From: Actinomycetes bacterium
GTDB lineage: Bacteria > Actinomycetota > Actinomycetes > Actinomycetales > Cellulomonadaceae
Assembly (NCBI GenBank): GCA_023426865.1
Contig: JAEZBT010000005.1
Location: 1 to 6,984 of the forward strand
Direction of reading: 5' to 3'
DNA length: 6,984 nucleotides
Shown here: positions 1-5,564 of the stretch, piece by piece
How the letters are laid out: each line of letters begins with the position of its first letter
How positions within the stretch are numbered: the stretch's first letter is position 1
Made by a program: the position numbers and the translations under genes
Notes under the pieces: model-generated
Databases searched by the model: none
Told to the model about the DNA's origin: nothing
What the model saw: the letters and a program-made list of their open reading frames with translations, nothing else

Positions 1-162
1 GGCCTGGGCCTCCGCGAGTCGGGCCTGCAGGCGCTCGCGCACCTCGTCGGGCGTGTACGACGCGCGGCGCCGCTCGTCGCGCGCGATGAGCACGCCGCCG
101 GTCGCCACGCCCGCGAACGCCGCGATCCCGAGGACCTTCCACACGGTTCTGGCCCATGCCAC
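1..162 (-). CDS. small membrane-anchored protein, N-terminal part (gene runs off the window)
   Basis: Reading the minus strand from a GTG at 162-160 gives 54 codons open to the window edge, beginning MAWARTVWKVLGIAAF. Residues about 9-26 are a single hydrophobic segment rich in Ala, Gly and Val. A basic/acidic stretch (RDERRR) follows, then a charged, probably helical or coiled-coil segment (YTPDEVRERLQARLAEAQA). This predicts a one-pass membrane protein with a short N-terminus and a soluble helical tail. I recognise no named family; short proteins of this style are common and uncharacterised in actinomycetes. The start is chosen because a TAGCGT box ends 6 nt before the GTG with no Shine-Dalgarno, which fits a leaderless mRNA. 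A second in-frame GTG at 144-142 is possible. The gene diverges from the C92-type hydrolase gene. The C-terminus is outside the window, so total length is unknown. Confidence 0.6.
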   Translation of the reverse strand, partial: MAWARTVWKVLGIAAFAGVATGGVLIARDERRRASYTPDEVRERLQARLAEAQA

Positions 163-179
163 GCGCCTACGCTACCCAC
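163..179. promoter_or_regulatory. bidirectional promoter with a shared symmetric -10 box
   Basis: Only 17 bp separate the two divergent GTG starts at 162 (minus) and 180 (plus). Positions 168-174 read TACGCTA, so the plus strand carries TACGCT (168-173) and the minus strand TAGCGT (174-169). Both match the TANNNT form of the actinobacterial -10. Each box is followed by exactly 6 nt and then the GTG, so transcription would start at the first base of each start codon. No convincing -35 hexamer is visible on either side. The call is inferred from sequence geometry; no start sites have been mapped. Confidence 0.45.
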
Positions 180-935
180 GTGCCCGACGCCGTCCCGCTC
201 GACCACGCGCTCGACGTCACGCGCACCGGCGACCTGTGGCTGTTCCGAGGGCGCTCGGTCGCGGACCGCGCGATCCAGCTCGCCACCAACAGCCCGGTGA
301 ACCACGTGGGCATGGCCGTCGTCATCGACGACCTGCCGCCGCTCATGTGGCACGCCGAGCTCGGCCGCTCCATCCCTGACGCCTGGACCGGCGAGCACCA
401 GCGCGGGGCCCAGCTCCACGACCTGCGCGCCGCCGTCACCACCTGGGTGCACAGGTACGGCCAGCAGCCGTGGTTCCGGCAGCTCGACGTGCCGGCGACC
501 GCGGCGGAGTCGCAGGAGATGGAGGACGCCGTCCTGCGCTCGATCGCGCTGCACGACGGCACGCCCTTCCCGCGGACGGTCCGACTGGCCGCGCGCTGGG
601 TCTGGGGCCACACGCCGACGGCGGAGCGCCTCGAGCGCGTGCCCGGTGTCCGGACGGCGCGCGACCTGTTCCGTGACCCCGACGCCCGGACCGAGGCGGA
701 GGTCCGGCTCGAGCGCGCCTACTGCGCCGAGCTCGTCGCGCTGAGCTACCAGGCGATGGGTCTGCTTGCGGGCGAGCGGCGGGCGTGCGGGTACGACCCG
801 GGCGACTTCTGGAGCGGTGGGGACCTCGAGCTCGGGCGCGGGGCGCGGCTGGGTGCCGAGGTCGCCGTCGACGTCCCGCCCGCCGAGGACGTCCGAGCCG
901 AAGGCGCCTCCCCGGCGGTTCAGGGCGACAGGTAG
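180..935 (+). CDS. permuted papain-like cysteine hydrolase, YaeF/YiiX (C92) type
   Basis: This 251-residue protein has no signal peptide or membrane segment. Near its N-terminus it has the TGDLWLFRG motif (residues 16-24) and then TNSPVNHVGMAVV, whose His42 is the expected catalytic histidine. WHAELG, with Glu60, may supply the polar third residue. The expected nucleophile is Cys182 in AYCAELVALSYQAMG, with GYDPGDFW after it. His before Cys is the permuted order of the YaeF/YiiX branch of the NlpC/P60 superfamily, whose members are predicted amidases, proteases or acyl-bond hydrolases; the substrate here is unknown. The start is GTG 180, 6 nt after a TACGCT box and compatible with leaderless translation. 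An upstream in-frame ATG at 156 would add 8 residues but would run into the opposite gene and has no ribosome site. The 3' end overlaps the convergent TetR gene by 16 bp. The family is fairly clear; the function is inferred. Confidence 0.7.
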   Translation: MPDAVPLDHALDVTRTGDLWLFRGRSVADRAIQLATNSPVNHVGMAVVIDDLPPLMWHAELGRSIPDAWTGEHQRGAQLHDLRAAVTTWVHRYGQQPWFRQLDVPATAAESQEMEDAVLRSIALHDGTPFPRTVRLAARWVWGHTPTAERLERVPGVRTARDLFRDPDARTEAEVRLERAYCAELVALSYQAMGLLAGERRACGYDPGDFWSGGDLELGRGARLGAEVAVDVPPAEDVRAEGASPAVQGDR

Positions 936-1540
936 GGCTCGAGCACCGCGAGGAGCAGGGCGCGCGCGTGTGCGGCGTCGGCGGCGCCGTCGCCTGTCTC
1001 GTGCAGGACGGCGTAGGGGAGCCACGCCTCGGTGAGGGTCCACAGCGCGGCGACCAGGGCGTCGAGCCGTGCGTCGTCGACCGGGAGCAGCAGGCCGTCC
1101 GCGCGCCACGTGCGCGCGAGCTGGCCGAAGATCCCGAGCGTCCGCTCCCGGGCGGCGGCGTACGACGCGCGGAGCTCGGGGTCCTCGTGGACGAGGGCCA
1201 GGCCGTCGCGGGCCACGAACAGGTACTCGCGCGTGAGGTCCGTCAGTGCGCCGAGTCGGGTCACCATCTCCCGCGGGGTGGGCAGGTCGTCGCCGGCGCC
1301 CTCCCACAGGGCCGCCTGCTGCGCGGCGTACCGCGTCCACAGCGCGCGCACGATCGCCTGCTTGTCGGGGTACCAGTAGTAGAGGTTTCCCGGGCTGATC
1401 TGCAGGTGGGCGGCGATGTGGTTGGTGGTGACCCGCCCGGCGCCGTCGCGGTTGAAGAGCTCGAGGGCAGCGTCCAGGATGCGCGCGCCGGTGCGGCCGC
1501 GGGCCTTGCCCGACGCGGAACCGCCCTCCTCCTCCGCCAT
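920..1540 (-). CDS. TetR/AcrR-family transcriptional regulator
   Basis: This 206-residue protein has the usual TetR length and layout. After a short charged N-terminus, residues about 18-66 form the DNA-binding domain: ARILDAALELFNRDG, then VTTNHIAAHLQISPGNLYYW as the helix-turn-helix, then a YPDKQAIVRALW helix. The GNLYYWY signature marks the recognition helix. Residues about 75-206 are a helical ligand-binding and dimerisation domain without recognisable ligand residues, so the effector is unknown. The ATG at 1540 follows a TATGCT -10 box by 7 nt with no ribosome site, which fits a leaderless transcript. The box lies inside a perfect palindrome directly upstream, so autorepression is likely. 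The gene converges with the C92-type hydrolase gene, overlapping it by 16 bp. The beta-helix gene lies upstream on the same strand behind a probable terminator, so no clear regulated partner is visible here. Confidence 0.88.
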   Translation of the reverse strand: MAEEEGGSASGKARGRTGARILDAALELFNRDGAGRVTTNHIAAHLQISPGNLYYWYPDKQAIVRALWTRYAAQQAALWEGAGDDLPTPREMVTRLGALTDLTREYLFVARDGLALVHEDPELRASYAAARERTLGIFGQLARTWRADGLLLPVDDARLDALVAALWTLTEAWLPYAVLHETGDGAADAAHARALLLAVLEPYLSP

Positions 1541-1541
1541 G

Positions 1542-1563
1542 CTCTAGAGCATATGCTCTAGAG
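1542..1563. promoter_or_regulatory. TetR-type operator: 22-bp nested palindrome with embedded -10 box
   Basis: Positions 1542-1563 are a perfect 22-bp inverted repeat centred between 1552 and 1553. It is made of two copies of CTCTAGAG (1542-1549 and 1556-1563), each itself a palindrome, flanking CATATG (1550-1555). It starts one base from the TetR ATG (1540). The minus-strand TATGCT (1553-1548) lies inside it, 7 nt from the ATG, so a dimer bound here would block RNA polymerase. Its AT content stands out against the GC-rich surroundings. Because the site is symmetric, the plus strand also reads TATGCT (1552-1557). Operator function is inferred from symmetry and position. Confidence 0.75.
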
Positions 1564-1663
1564 GGTCGGTCGTGGGGGACGCGACGGCCGTGGAGGGGGA
1601 GCGGTGCGCGGGCAGTGGTGGGTCGCCGTGGGCGTTCATCGCGCCGCGCGACCCCGGCGACCT
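1564..1663. other. spacer between the TetR operator and the beta-helix terminator, no supported gene
   Basis: This GC-rich spacer carries no recognisable gene. A 34-codon plus-strand reading frame from GTG 1572 to TGA 1676 lies downstream of the symmetric operator, but it has no clear ribosome site and no recognisable domain. The spacer would hold any -35 element of the TetR promoter, but I see no good match to a consensus. Confidence 0.4.
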
Positions 1664-1722
1664 CACCGCCCGCTGACGCCTGCCGGCCGGCACGTGGATC
1701 GGCGCACCGTCAGCGGACGGTG
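1664..1722 (-). terminator. branched stem-loop at the 3' end of the beta-helix gene
   Basis: The arms 1664-1678 and 1708-1722 pair over 15 positions with one mismatch (1669 against 1717). The right arm spans the TGA of the beta-helix gene (1712-1710). The 29-nt loop contains a second perfect 12-bp palindrome, TGCCGGCCGGCA (1681-1692), which could fold as its own hairpin. There is no U-tract, as is common for GC-rich actinobacterial terminators. A role in ending the minus-strand transcript before the TetR promoter fits the position but is inferred. Confidence 0.45.
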
Positions 1723-2921
1723 GCGTCGCTGATGGTGGGCGCCCCCGCGCGTCCCAGGTAGAAGATGCCCGGCTGCGTCCGGAAGCCGTCGCTCGGGTTG
1801 CGCTCCAGCAGCGAGCCCGTGTCGATGGTCAGGTGCCCGGTCCGGTCGTTCGACACGAAGAACACCGCGCCCCCGCCCTCGTTCGCGTGGTTGTCGGTCA
1901 CGATCGAGCCGGCGATGTGGACGGTGAAGGCGTTCCCATCGGCGTAGACGGCGCCGCCGCTGCCGCCGCCGGGGGTGCCCCCCTGGGCGGGGTTCGCGCC
2001 GTGGCCGATCGCCGAGTTGTGCGTCATGACGGAGTTGAGGATCTCCCACGAGACGCCGATCGAGCTGACCGCTCCGCCGTTGCTGCACACGCCGCCGTTG
2101 TCCGCCGAGCCGCCGAAGGTTGAGCCGACGACGTACACCGGCTCGCCGTGGTACTGGCTGAGGACCCGGATCGCCGCGCCGCCGAGGTCGGGCCCCGTCG
2201 CGTCGCACCGGTTGCGCACGAAGGTCGAGTTCACCACCCGGAACCGGCCGCCCCGCACGAAGATCGCGCCGCCCCCGCCGCCCTCCTCGAGCTGGCCTGT
2301 CGCGTTCCCGTCGGCGAAGGTCAGGTTCTGCGCCACGAGCGTCGGGTGGTCCTGGTCCTGGCAGTGCGAGGTGGTCCAGACCTGCTGCCGGTCACAGGTG
2401 TTCATGTAGAGGATCCGCCGCTCGCCCTGCCCGCTGAGCGTGACCCGGCCACCCCCGTCCAGCACCACCGTGCCGTGGTCGTTGCGCACCTTCGCGGTCG
2501 CCGTCATGGGGATGGTGACGTTCCCCGGGCCGCAGTCGAACGTGATGATGCCGCCGGCGGCGACGGCGGCCACCACCGCGTCGGACGTGCAGCTCGCAGG
2601 CGTGCCGTCGCCGATCACCCGCGTCGGCTCGGACGTGTCGACCGCACCCGCCCCCGCGGGCACGACGGCGGCCCCCGTCGGGTTCCCGGCCGCCATCGGG
2701 GGCGCCAGAGCCTCGAGCACCACGGGGGCCGCAGGCGCGGCGCGCGGTGCGGGCGGTGCGACCCGCGAGTCCGCCAGGACAGCGTCGACGGTGACCGGCG
2801 GGGGAGGCGGGGCGTCGGGCGCGCAGGCTGCGATGCCGGCCACGCCGAGCACCGTGGCGAGCGCGAGGCCGCGCGCGGCGCCCCGTGCCGTCGTACCGGA
2901 CCCGCGCCGTCGGTCGGTCAC
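1710..2921 (-). CDS. lipoprotein with right-handed parallel beta-helix domain
   Basis: This is a 403-residue predicted surface protein. Residues 1-33 are a lipoprotein signal peptide: a basic start (RRR), a hydrophobic core (LALATVLGVAG) and the lipobox IAAC with Cys33 as the lipidated residue. Residues 34-100 are a Pro/Ala-rich linker. The segment GDGTPASCTSDAVVAAV starts a domain typical of beta-helix proteins, and residues about 125-403 carry imperfect rungs. GGA-type turns recur at 217, 247, 282, 322 and 350, with N-S-x-[FV] and aliphatic strand patterns between them. Several spaced cysteines (111, 130, 176, 187, 239, 279) would suit disulfides outside the cell. The fold is shared by pectate lyases, adhesins and polymorphic outer-membrane proteins. 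I see no lyase catalytic pattern, so binding or structural roles are as likely as enzymatic ones. The start is GTG 2921, 7 nt after a TAGCGT box with no Shine-Dalgarno. Confidence 0.75.
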   Translation of the reverse strand: MTDRRRGSGTTARGAARGLALATVLGVAGIAACAPDAPPPPPVTVDAVLADSRVAPPAPRAAPAAPVVLEALAPPMAAGNPTGAAVVPAGAGAVDTSEPTRVIGDGTPASCTSDAVVAAVAAGGIITFDCGPGNVTIPMTATAKVRNDHGTVVLDGGGRVTLSGQGERRILYMNTCDRQQVWTTSHCQDQDHPTLVAQNLTFADGNATGQLEEGGGGGAIFVRGGRFRVVNSTFVRNRCDATGPDLGGAAIRVLSQYHGEPVYVVGSTFGGSADNGGVCSNGGAVSSIGVSWEILNSVMTHNSAIGHGANPAQGGTPGGGSGGAVYADGNAFTVHIAGSIVTDNHANEGGGAVFFVSNDRTGHLTIDTGSLLERNPSDGFRTQPGIFYLGRAGAPTISDATVR

Positions 2922-2928
2922 GCGGGCG

Positions 2929-2934
2929 ACGCTA
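2929..2934 (-). promoter_or_regulatory. -10 box of a leaderless promoter for the beta-helix gene
   Basis: The minus strand reads TAGCGT at 2934-2929, then 7 nt, then the GTG start at 2921. It is the same hexamer as in front of the partial membrane-protein gene at the window start. No ribosome site precedes the GTG. The -35 region falls within the hairpin at 2939-2958 and has no clear consensus. Confidence 0.45.
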
Positions 2935-2938
2935 GCAG

Positions 2939-2958
2939 CGGACCCGGAGGCGGGTCCG
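2939..2958 (-). terminator. hairpin ending the UPF0303 gene transcript
   Basis: CGGACCCG (2939-2946) and CGGGTCCG (2951-2958) form a perfect 8-bp stem with a GAGG tetraloop on the plus strand (CCTC in the minus-strand transcript). It begins 5 nt after the TGA of the UPF0303 gene (2966-2964). No U-tract follows. Because it lies just upstream of the beta-helix -10 box, it would separate the two same-strand genes. Confidence 0.55.
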
Positions 2959-2963
2959 GGTGA

Positions 2964-3458
2964 TCACTGCTCGGCCGCGAGCGCGCGCAGCCCGTCGACG
3001 GCGAACGTGTGGTCCTCCGCCTGGGACAGGCCGGACACGGCGACGGTCGCGACCATGCCGACGCCGCGCACGAGCACGGGGAACGCCCCGCCGTGCGCGG
3101 AGTACCGGCGCTCGTCGAACCACGGTTCGTCCTCGATGCGCTTGCCGTTGAGGCGCGGCCGGAGCCCGATCAGCAGGCTCGGCAGGCCGAAGCGCTGCAC
3201 GGCGCGCGTCTTGCGGCGGATCCAGTCGTCGTTGTCCGCGCTCGTCCCGTCGGTGGCCGCGTGGAAGACGGTCTGTGTGCCGCGCGTGACGTCGACGGTG
3301 ACGGCGACCTCGCGCTCCTTGGCCCAGCCGAGCAGCAGGAGTCCGAGCCGGTGGGCGTCGTCGTTGGTGAAGCGCTCGAGCTGGAGCTCCTCCAGCTCCG
3401 CCTCGATCGACGCCACGGCGTCGGCGATCTCGTGGCGGGTCGCCTGGGGGTCGGTCAC
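2964..3458 (-). CDS. UPF0303 family protein (heme-degrading/HbpS-like domain)
   Basis: This 164-residue protein is full length for the UPF0303 family. Family-typical blocks are visible in order: a helical N-terminus (ASIEAELEELQLERFTNDDA), GLLLLGWAKERE, then VFHAATDGT (64-72), DNDDWIRRKTRAVQRFG (75-91), AHGGAFPVLVRG (121-132) and VSGLSQAEDH (141-150). The fold belongs with GlcG/HbpS-like proteins, which are often labelled heme-degrading, but the biochemical role of UPF0303 members is not settled and heme use here is unproven. There is no signal peptide, so it should be cytoplasmic. The GTG start at 3458 has a strong Shine-Dalgarno, GAGGAGG (3470-3464), 5 nt upstream. It diverges from the sigma-factor operon and is followed by a hairpin. 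Confidence 0.85.
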   Translation of the reverse strand: MTDPQATRHEIADAVASIEAELEELQLERFTNDDAHRLGLLLLGWAKEREVAVTVDVTRGTQTVFHAATDGTSADNDDWIRRKTRAVQRFGLPSLLIGLRPRLNGKRIEDEPWFDERRYSAHGGAFPVLVRGVGMVATVAVSGLSQAEDHTFAVDGLRALAAEQ

Positions 3459-3484
3459 GGCTGCCTCCTCGCGGTCGTGCGCCC

Positions 3485-3490
3485 AGTATC
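3485..3490 (-). promoter_or_regulatory. possible -10 box of the UPF0303 gene
   Basis: The minus strand reads GATACT at 3490-3485. This is a one-mismatch relative of TATACT and one of the few AT-rich spots in the divergent intergenic region. It would give a leader of about 20 nt containing the GAGGAGG ribosome site. No clear -35 is visible, so the call is weak. Confidence 0.3.
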
Positions 3491-3556
3491 GCGGTGGCCC
3501 GACGCGCGGGCCGGTCGCGGCCGCCGGACGCGCCGAACGTGGTGGCCTGCACCCCC

Positions 3557-3580
3557 AACCGACCGCTGCCCTGGCTCGTC
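3557..3580 (+). promoter_or_regulatory. ECF-type promoter of the sigma factor/propeller operon
   Basis: AACC (3557-3560) and CGTC (3577-3580) are separated by exactly 16 nt. This matches the common ECF sigma architecture of an AAC-containing -35 and a CGT-containing -10. The implied start site near 3587 gives a leader of about 30 nt before the ribosome site GGGAGG (3605-3610) and GTG 3617. It suggests that the operon is read by an ECF-type sigma factor, possibly its own product. Confidence 0.5.
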
Positions 3581-3616
3581 ACAGTGCGCGACGATGTCCA
3601 CAGAGGGAGGCCCGTG

Positions 3617-4162
3617 GTGTCCTGGGAGGACGAGCTCGACCGGCTCGCCCGCGAGCGCGGGCCGGCGCTGGTCGGGTACGCCTACCTGCTGACCGGCGAC
3701 CTGCACACGGCGCAGGACCTGGTCCAGGAGGCGCTGGTGCGTACCTTCGTGCGGCGCCGGGCCGGCGGCGGCGTGGAGTCGCTCGAGTCGTACGTGCGCC
3801 GGACGGTGCTGAACGTCTACCGCGACCTGTACCGGCGCCGTCGGACCTGGGGCGCTGTGCGGTACCTCGTCGCCGAGCAGTCCTGGTACGGGGCGCCCGA
3901 CGCAGCCGCGGCCGCTCACCTCGACCTGCACGCCGCGCTCGCCAGGCTCTCCCCGCGGGAGCGCGCCTGCGCGGTGCTGCGGCACTACGAGGACCTGTCC
4001 GTCGACGAGATCGCCGCGTGGCTGGGCATCAGTCCCGGCGCGGTCAAGCGGTACCTGTCCGACGCGCGGGCCCGCCTCGGGCCGATGCTCGCCGAGCACG
4101 ATCCGCACGACGACGAGCACGGCGAGACCGCGGACGTGAGCACCGGAAGGAGAGGGCGATGA
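3617..4162 (+). CDS. RNA polymerase sigma factor, SigE family (ECF-like, sigma-70 regions 2 and 4)
   Basis: This is a compact sigma factor of about 181 residues. Region 2 covers residues about 9-76 and includes ALVGYAYLLTGDLHTAQDLV, then VQEALVRTF and the basic ESYVRRTVLNVYRDLYRRRR segment. A short linker follows. Region 4 covers about 104-158, with LSPRERACAVLRHYEDLS, then VDEIAAWLGISPGAVKRYLS as the -35-recognising helix-turn-helix. Length and the YLLTGD motif match the SigE-family group of actinomycetes. The frame is open from further upstream, but GTG 3617 is chosen because GGGAGG sits 6 nt before it, the conserved domain starts just after, and a promoter-like motif lies upstream. GTG 3614 is the alternative. 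The stop overlaps the next start (ATGA), so the downstream propeller protein is translationally coupled and is the likely partner controlling this factor. Confidence 0.88.
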   Translation: MSWEDELDRLARERGPALVGYAYLLTGDLHTAQDLVQEALVRTFVRRRAGGGVESLESYVRRTVLNVYRDLYRRRRTWGAVRYLVAEQSWYGAPDAAAAAHLDLHAALARLSPRERACAVLRHYEDLSVDEIAAWLGISPGAVKRYLSDARARLGPMLAEHDPHDDEHGETADVSTGRRGR

Positions 4163-5523
4163 GCTTCGACGAGCGCATGGCCGGCCTAGCCGCACGCGCG
4201 GCCGACGCGCACGCCACGAGCGACGGGTTCGCGACCGACACGCTCAAGGCGCGGGTGCGCCGCGGTCGGCGCGTCCGGACGACGGTGACGGCCGTCGGGA
4301 CCGTCGCCGCCCTGGCCGTGGTGGGCGTGGTGGGCGTCGCGGTCGCCGACGGCTGGGGGACGACGCCGCCTGCCGGGCCGACCTCCTCGGAACCGGTGCG
4401 GACCGAGACCGCCACGGCGACGACGCCACCGACCCCGACGCCGGCCGAACCGGTGCGGGTGCTGGAGGGGTGGTCGGACGCCGGCGTCGACCCCGCGGTC
4501 TTCGGCGGGCTGTCGATCACGGACGCCGTCCAGCACGGCGACCGCGCGGTCGTCGTCGGCTGCAACAACGGCCCGGGCTCTGGGGGGTCCGTGTTCCCCG
4601 CCTGGGTCGCCGAGGAGCCGGGGAGCTGGGTCGCCGCGATGGGCCCCCACAACTCCATCGGGGTGAGCTGCCTGCAGAGCATCGTGTCGACGCCGGACGG
4701 CCTCTTCGCCGCGTTTCCCGAGCTCTACCGGTCCGACGACGGGTACAGCTGGACGCGCGTCGACCTCGGGCTTCCGGACGGGGCGCAGACGAGCCCCGGC
4801 GTTACCGCGGTCTGGTCGGTGGGCGACCGCGTGACGGCACTCGTGTTGCAGGCGTCGTTCGCCGAGAGCGCCGTCGCCACGCTCTACACGTCGACGGACG
4901 GCGAGACCTGGGAGGCCGTCGACGACGCCCGGGCCCGCGTGTTCGACAACGGTGGCATCGCATCGGTCATCGCCCGCTCGGACGGCAGCCTGCTGGCCGT
5001 GGGCTCCTCGCCCGGCGGCGAGTTCGTGCCGACCGCGGCGATGTGGACCTCCGACGACGGGCTCACGTGGGCGCTCACGAGCCCGCAGGGCGAGGGCTTC
5101 GCGGACTGCTCCGCGACGGACGTCACGGCGGTCCCCGGCGGCTACACCGCCGTGGGGACGTGCCACGACGGCGGGCGGACCCGGCTCGCGGTCTGGTCGT
5201 CGGCCGACGGCGCGACCTGGTCACCGCCGGTCCTGCCTCCGGACTCCACGGGTGACACCCCAGGCTCCGTCGGTGACGTGAGGGTTGCACGCGTCGGGGA
5301 CATCACGTTCGCCCTCGGTGCGCGCTACGACGCAGCGACGGAAGGGTGGGTCCGCGCGCTGTGGCGCACGGAGCCGGACGGGTCCTGGGTCGAGGTCGAG
5401 GCGGACGGCGTCGCTCCGGTGCCCTTCCACCTCGTGGAGCTCGGCGGGCGCACGGTGGGGTTCTGGTCGCTGCCGTACGTCTCCGACGCCGACCCGGTCC
5501 GGGTGCTGGTCGCTGACGGCTGA
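4159..5523 (+). CDS. single-pass membrane protein with extracytoplasmic Asp-box beta-propeller; candidate anti-sigma/sensor
   Basis: This is a 454-residue protein. Residues 1-38 form a short charged, presumably cytoplasmic tail. It has no His or Cys in a zinc anti-sigma (HxxxCxxC) pattern apart from an isolated His18. Residues about 41-63 (after RRGRRVR) are one transmembrane helix, and 65-100 a Pro/Thr-rich linker. The rest is a repeat domain with Asp-box motifs: SDDGYSW (192), STDGETW (245), SDDGLTW (298), SADGATW (348), and degenerate copies ending at Trp157 and Trp410. Their spacing of 41-56 residues suggests a propeller of about six blades, as in sialidase/BNR-like folds, though no sialidase active site is evident. 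The ATG overlaps the sigma-factor stop, with AAGGAG 6 nt upstream. Position and topology suggest that it binds the sigma factor and senses an outer signal; the anti-sigma role is inferred. The same frame stays open for about 1.7 kb upstream by chance. Confidence 0.8.
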   Translation: MSFDERMAGLAARAADAHATSDGFATDTLKARVRRGRRVRTTVTAVGTVAALAVVGVVGVAVADGWGTTPPAGPTSSEPVRTETATATTPPTPTPAEPVRVLEGWSDAGVDPAVFGGLSITDAVQHGDRAVVVGCNNGPGSGGSVFPAWVAEEPGSWVAAMGPHNSIGVSCLQSIVSTPDGLFAAFPELYRSDDGYSWTRVDLGLPDGAQTSPGVTAVWSVGDRVTALVLQASFAESAVATLYTSTDGETWEAVDDARARVFDNGGIASVIARSDGSLLAVGSSPGGEFVPTAAMWTSDDGLTWALTSPQGEGFADCSATDVTAVPGGYTAVGTCHDGGRTRLAVWSSADGATWSPPVLPPDSTGDTPGSVGDVRVARVGDITFALGARYDAATEGWVRALWRTEPDGSWVEVEADGVAPVPFHLVELGGRTVGFWSLPYVSDADPVRVLVADG

Positions 5524-5542
5524 CGGTCACCGAACATGACCG
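5524..5542 (+). terminator. possible hairpin after the sigma/propeller operon
   Basis: CGGTCA (5524-5529) and TGACCG (5537-5542) form a 6-bp stem with a 7-nt loop, starting at the base after the TGA of the propeller gene. There is no U-tract and the stem is modest, so termination is plausible but not firm. Confidence 0.35.
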
Positions 5543-5564
5543 GGACGAACGGCCCTCCGGGGAG

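Noticed and set aside
785..1561. Long plus-strand frame opposite the TetR gene
   Set aside because: It is Arg/Gly/Val-rich with no domain. The opposite strand encodes a clear TetR protein with an operator at its start.
1572..1676. 34-codon plus-strand frame downstream of the symmetric TetR operator
   Set aside because: It has no ribosome site, no recognisable motif and a composition similar to noncoding GC-rich DNA. The symmetric -10 leaves a small chance that it is expressed.
3494..3616. N-terminal extension of the sigma factor by 41 residues
   Set aside because: The extension is Pro/Arg-rich without sigma homology and covers the likely promoter. GTG 3617 has a ribosome site at ideal spacing.
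2440..4158. A plus-strand reading frame of 1027 codons that runs from 2440 through the propeller gene
   Set aside because: The upstream 573 codons are antisense to the beta-helix and UPF0303 genes and out of frame with the sigma gene. Composition is low-complexity Arg/Ser/Thr/Ala. The ATG at 4159 with AAGGAG upstream and the ATGA overlap gives a proper start.
3455..4195. Long minus-strand frame opposite the sigma factor gene
   Set aside because: The plus strand encodes recognisable sigma regions 2 and 4 with a ribosome site. The minus frame has only GC-driven composition.
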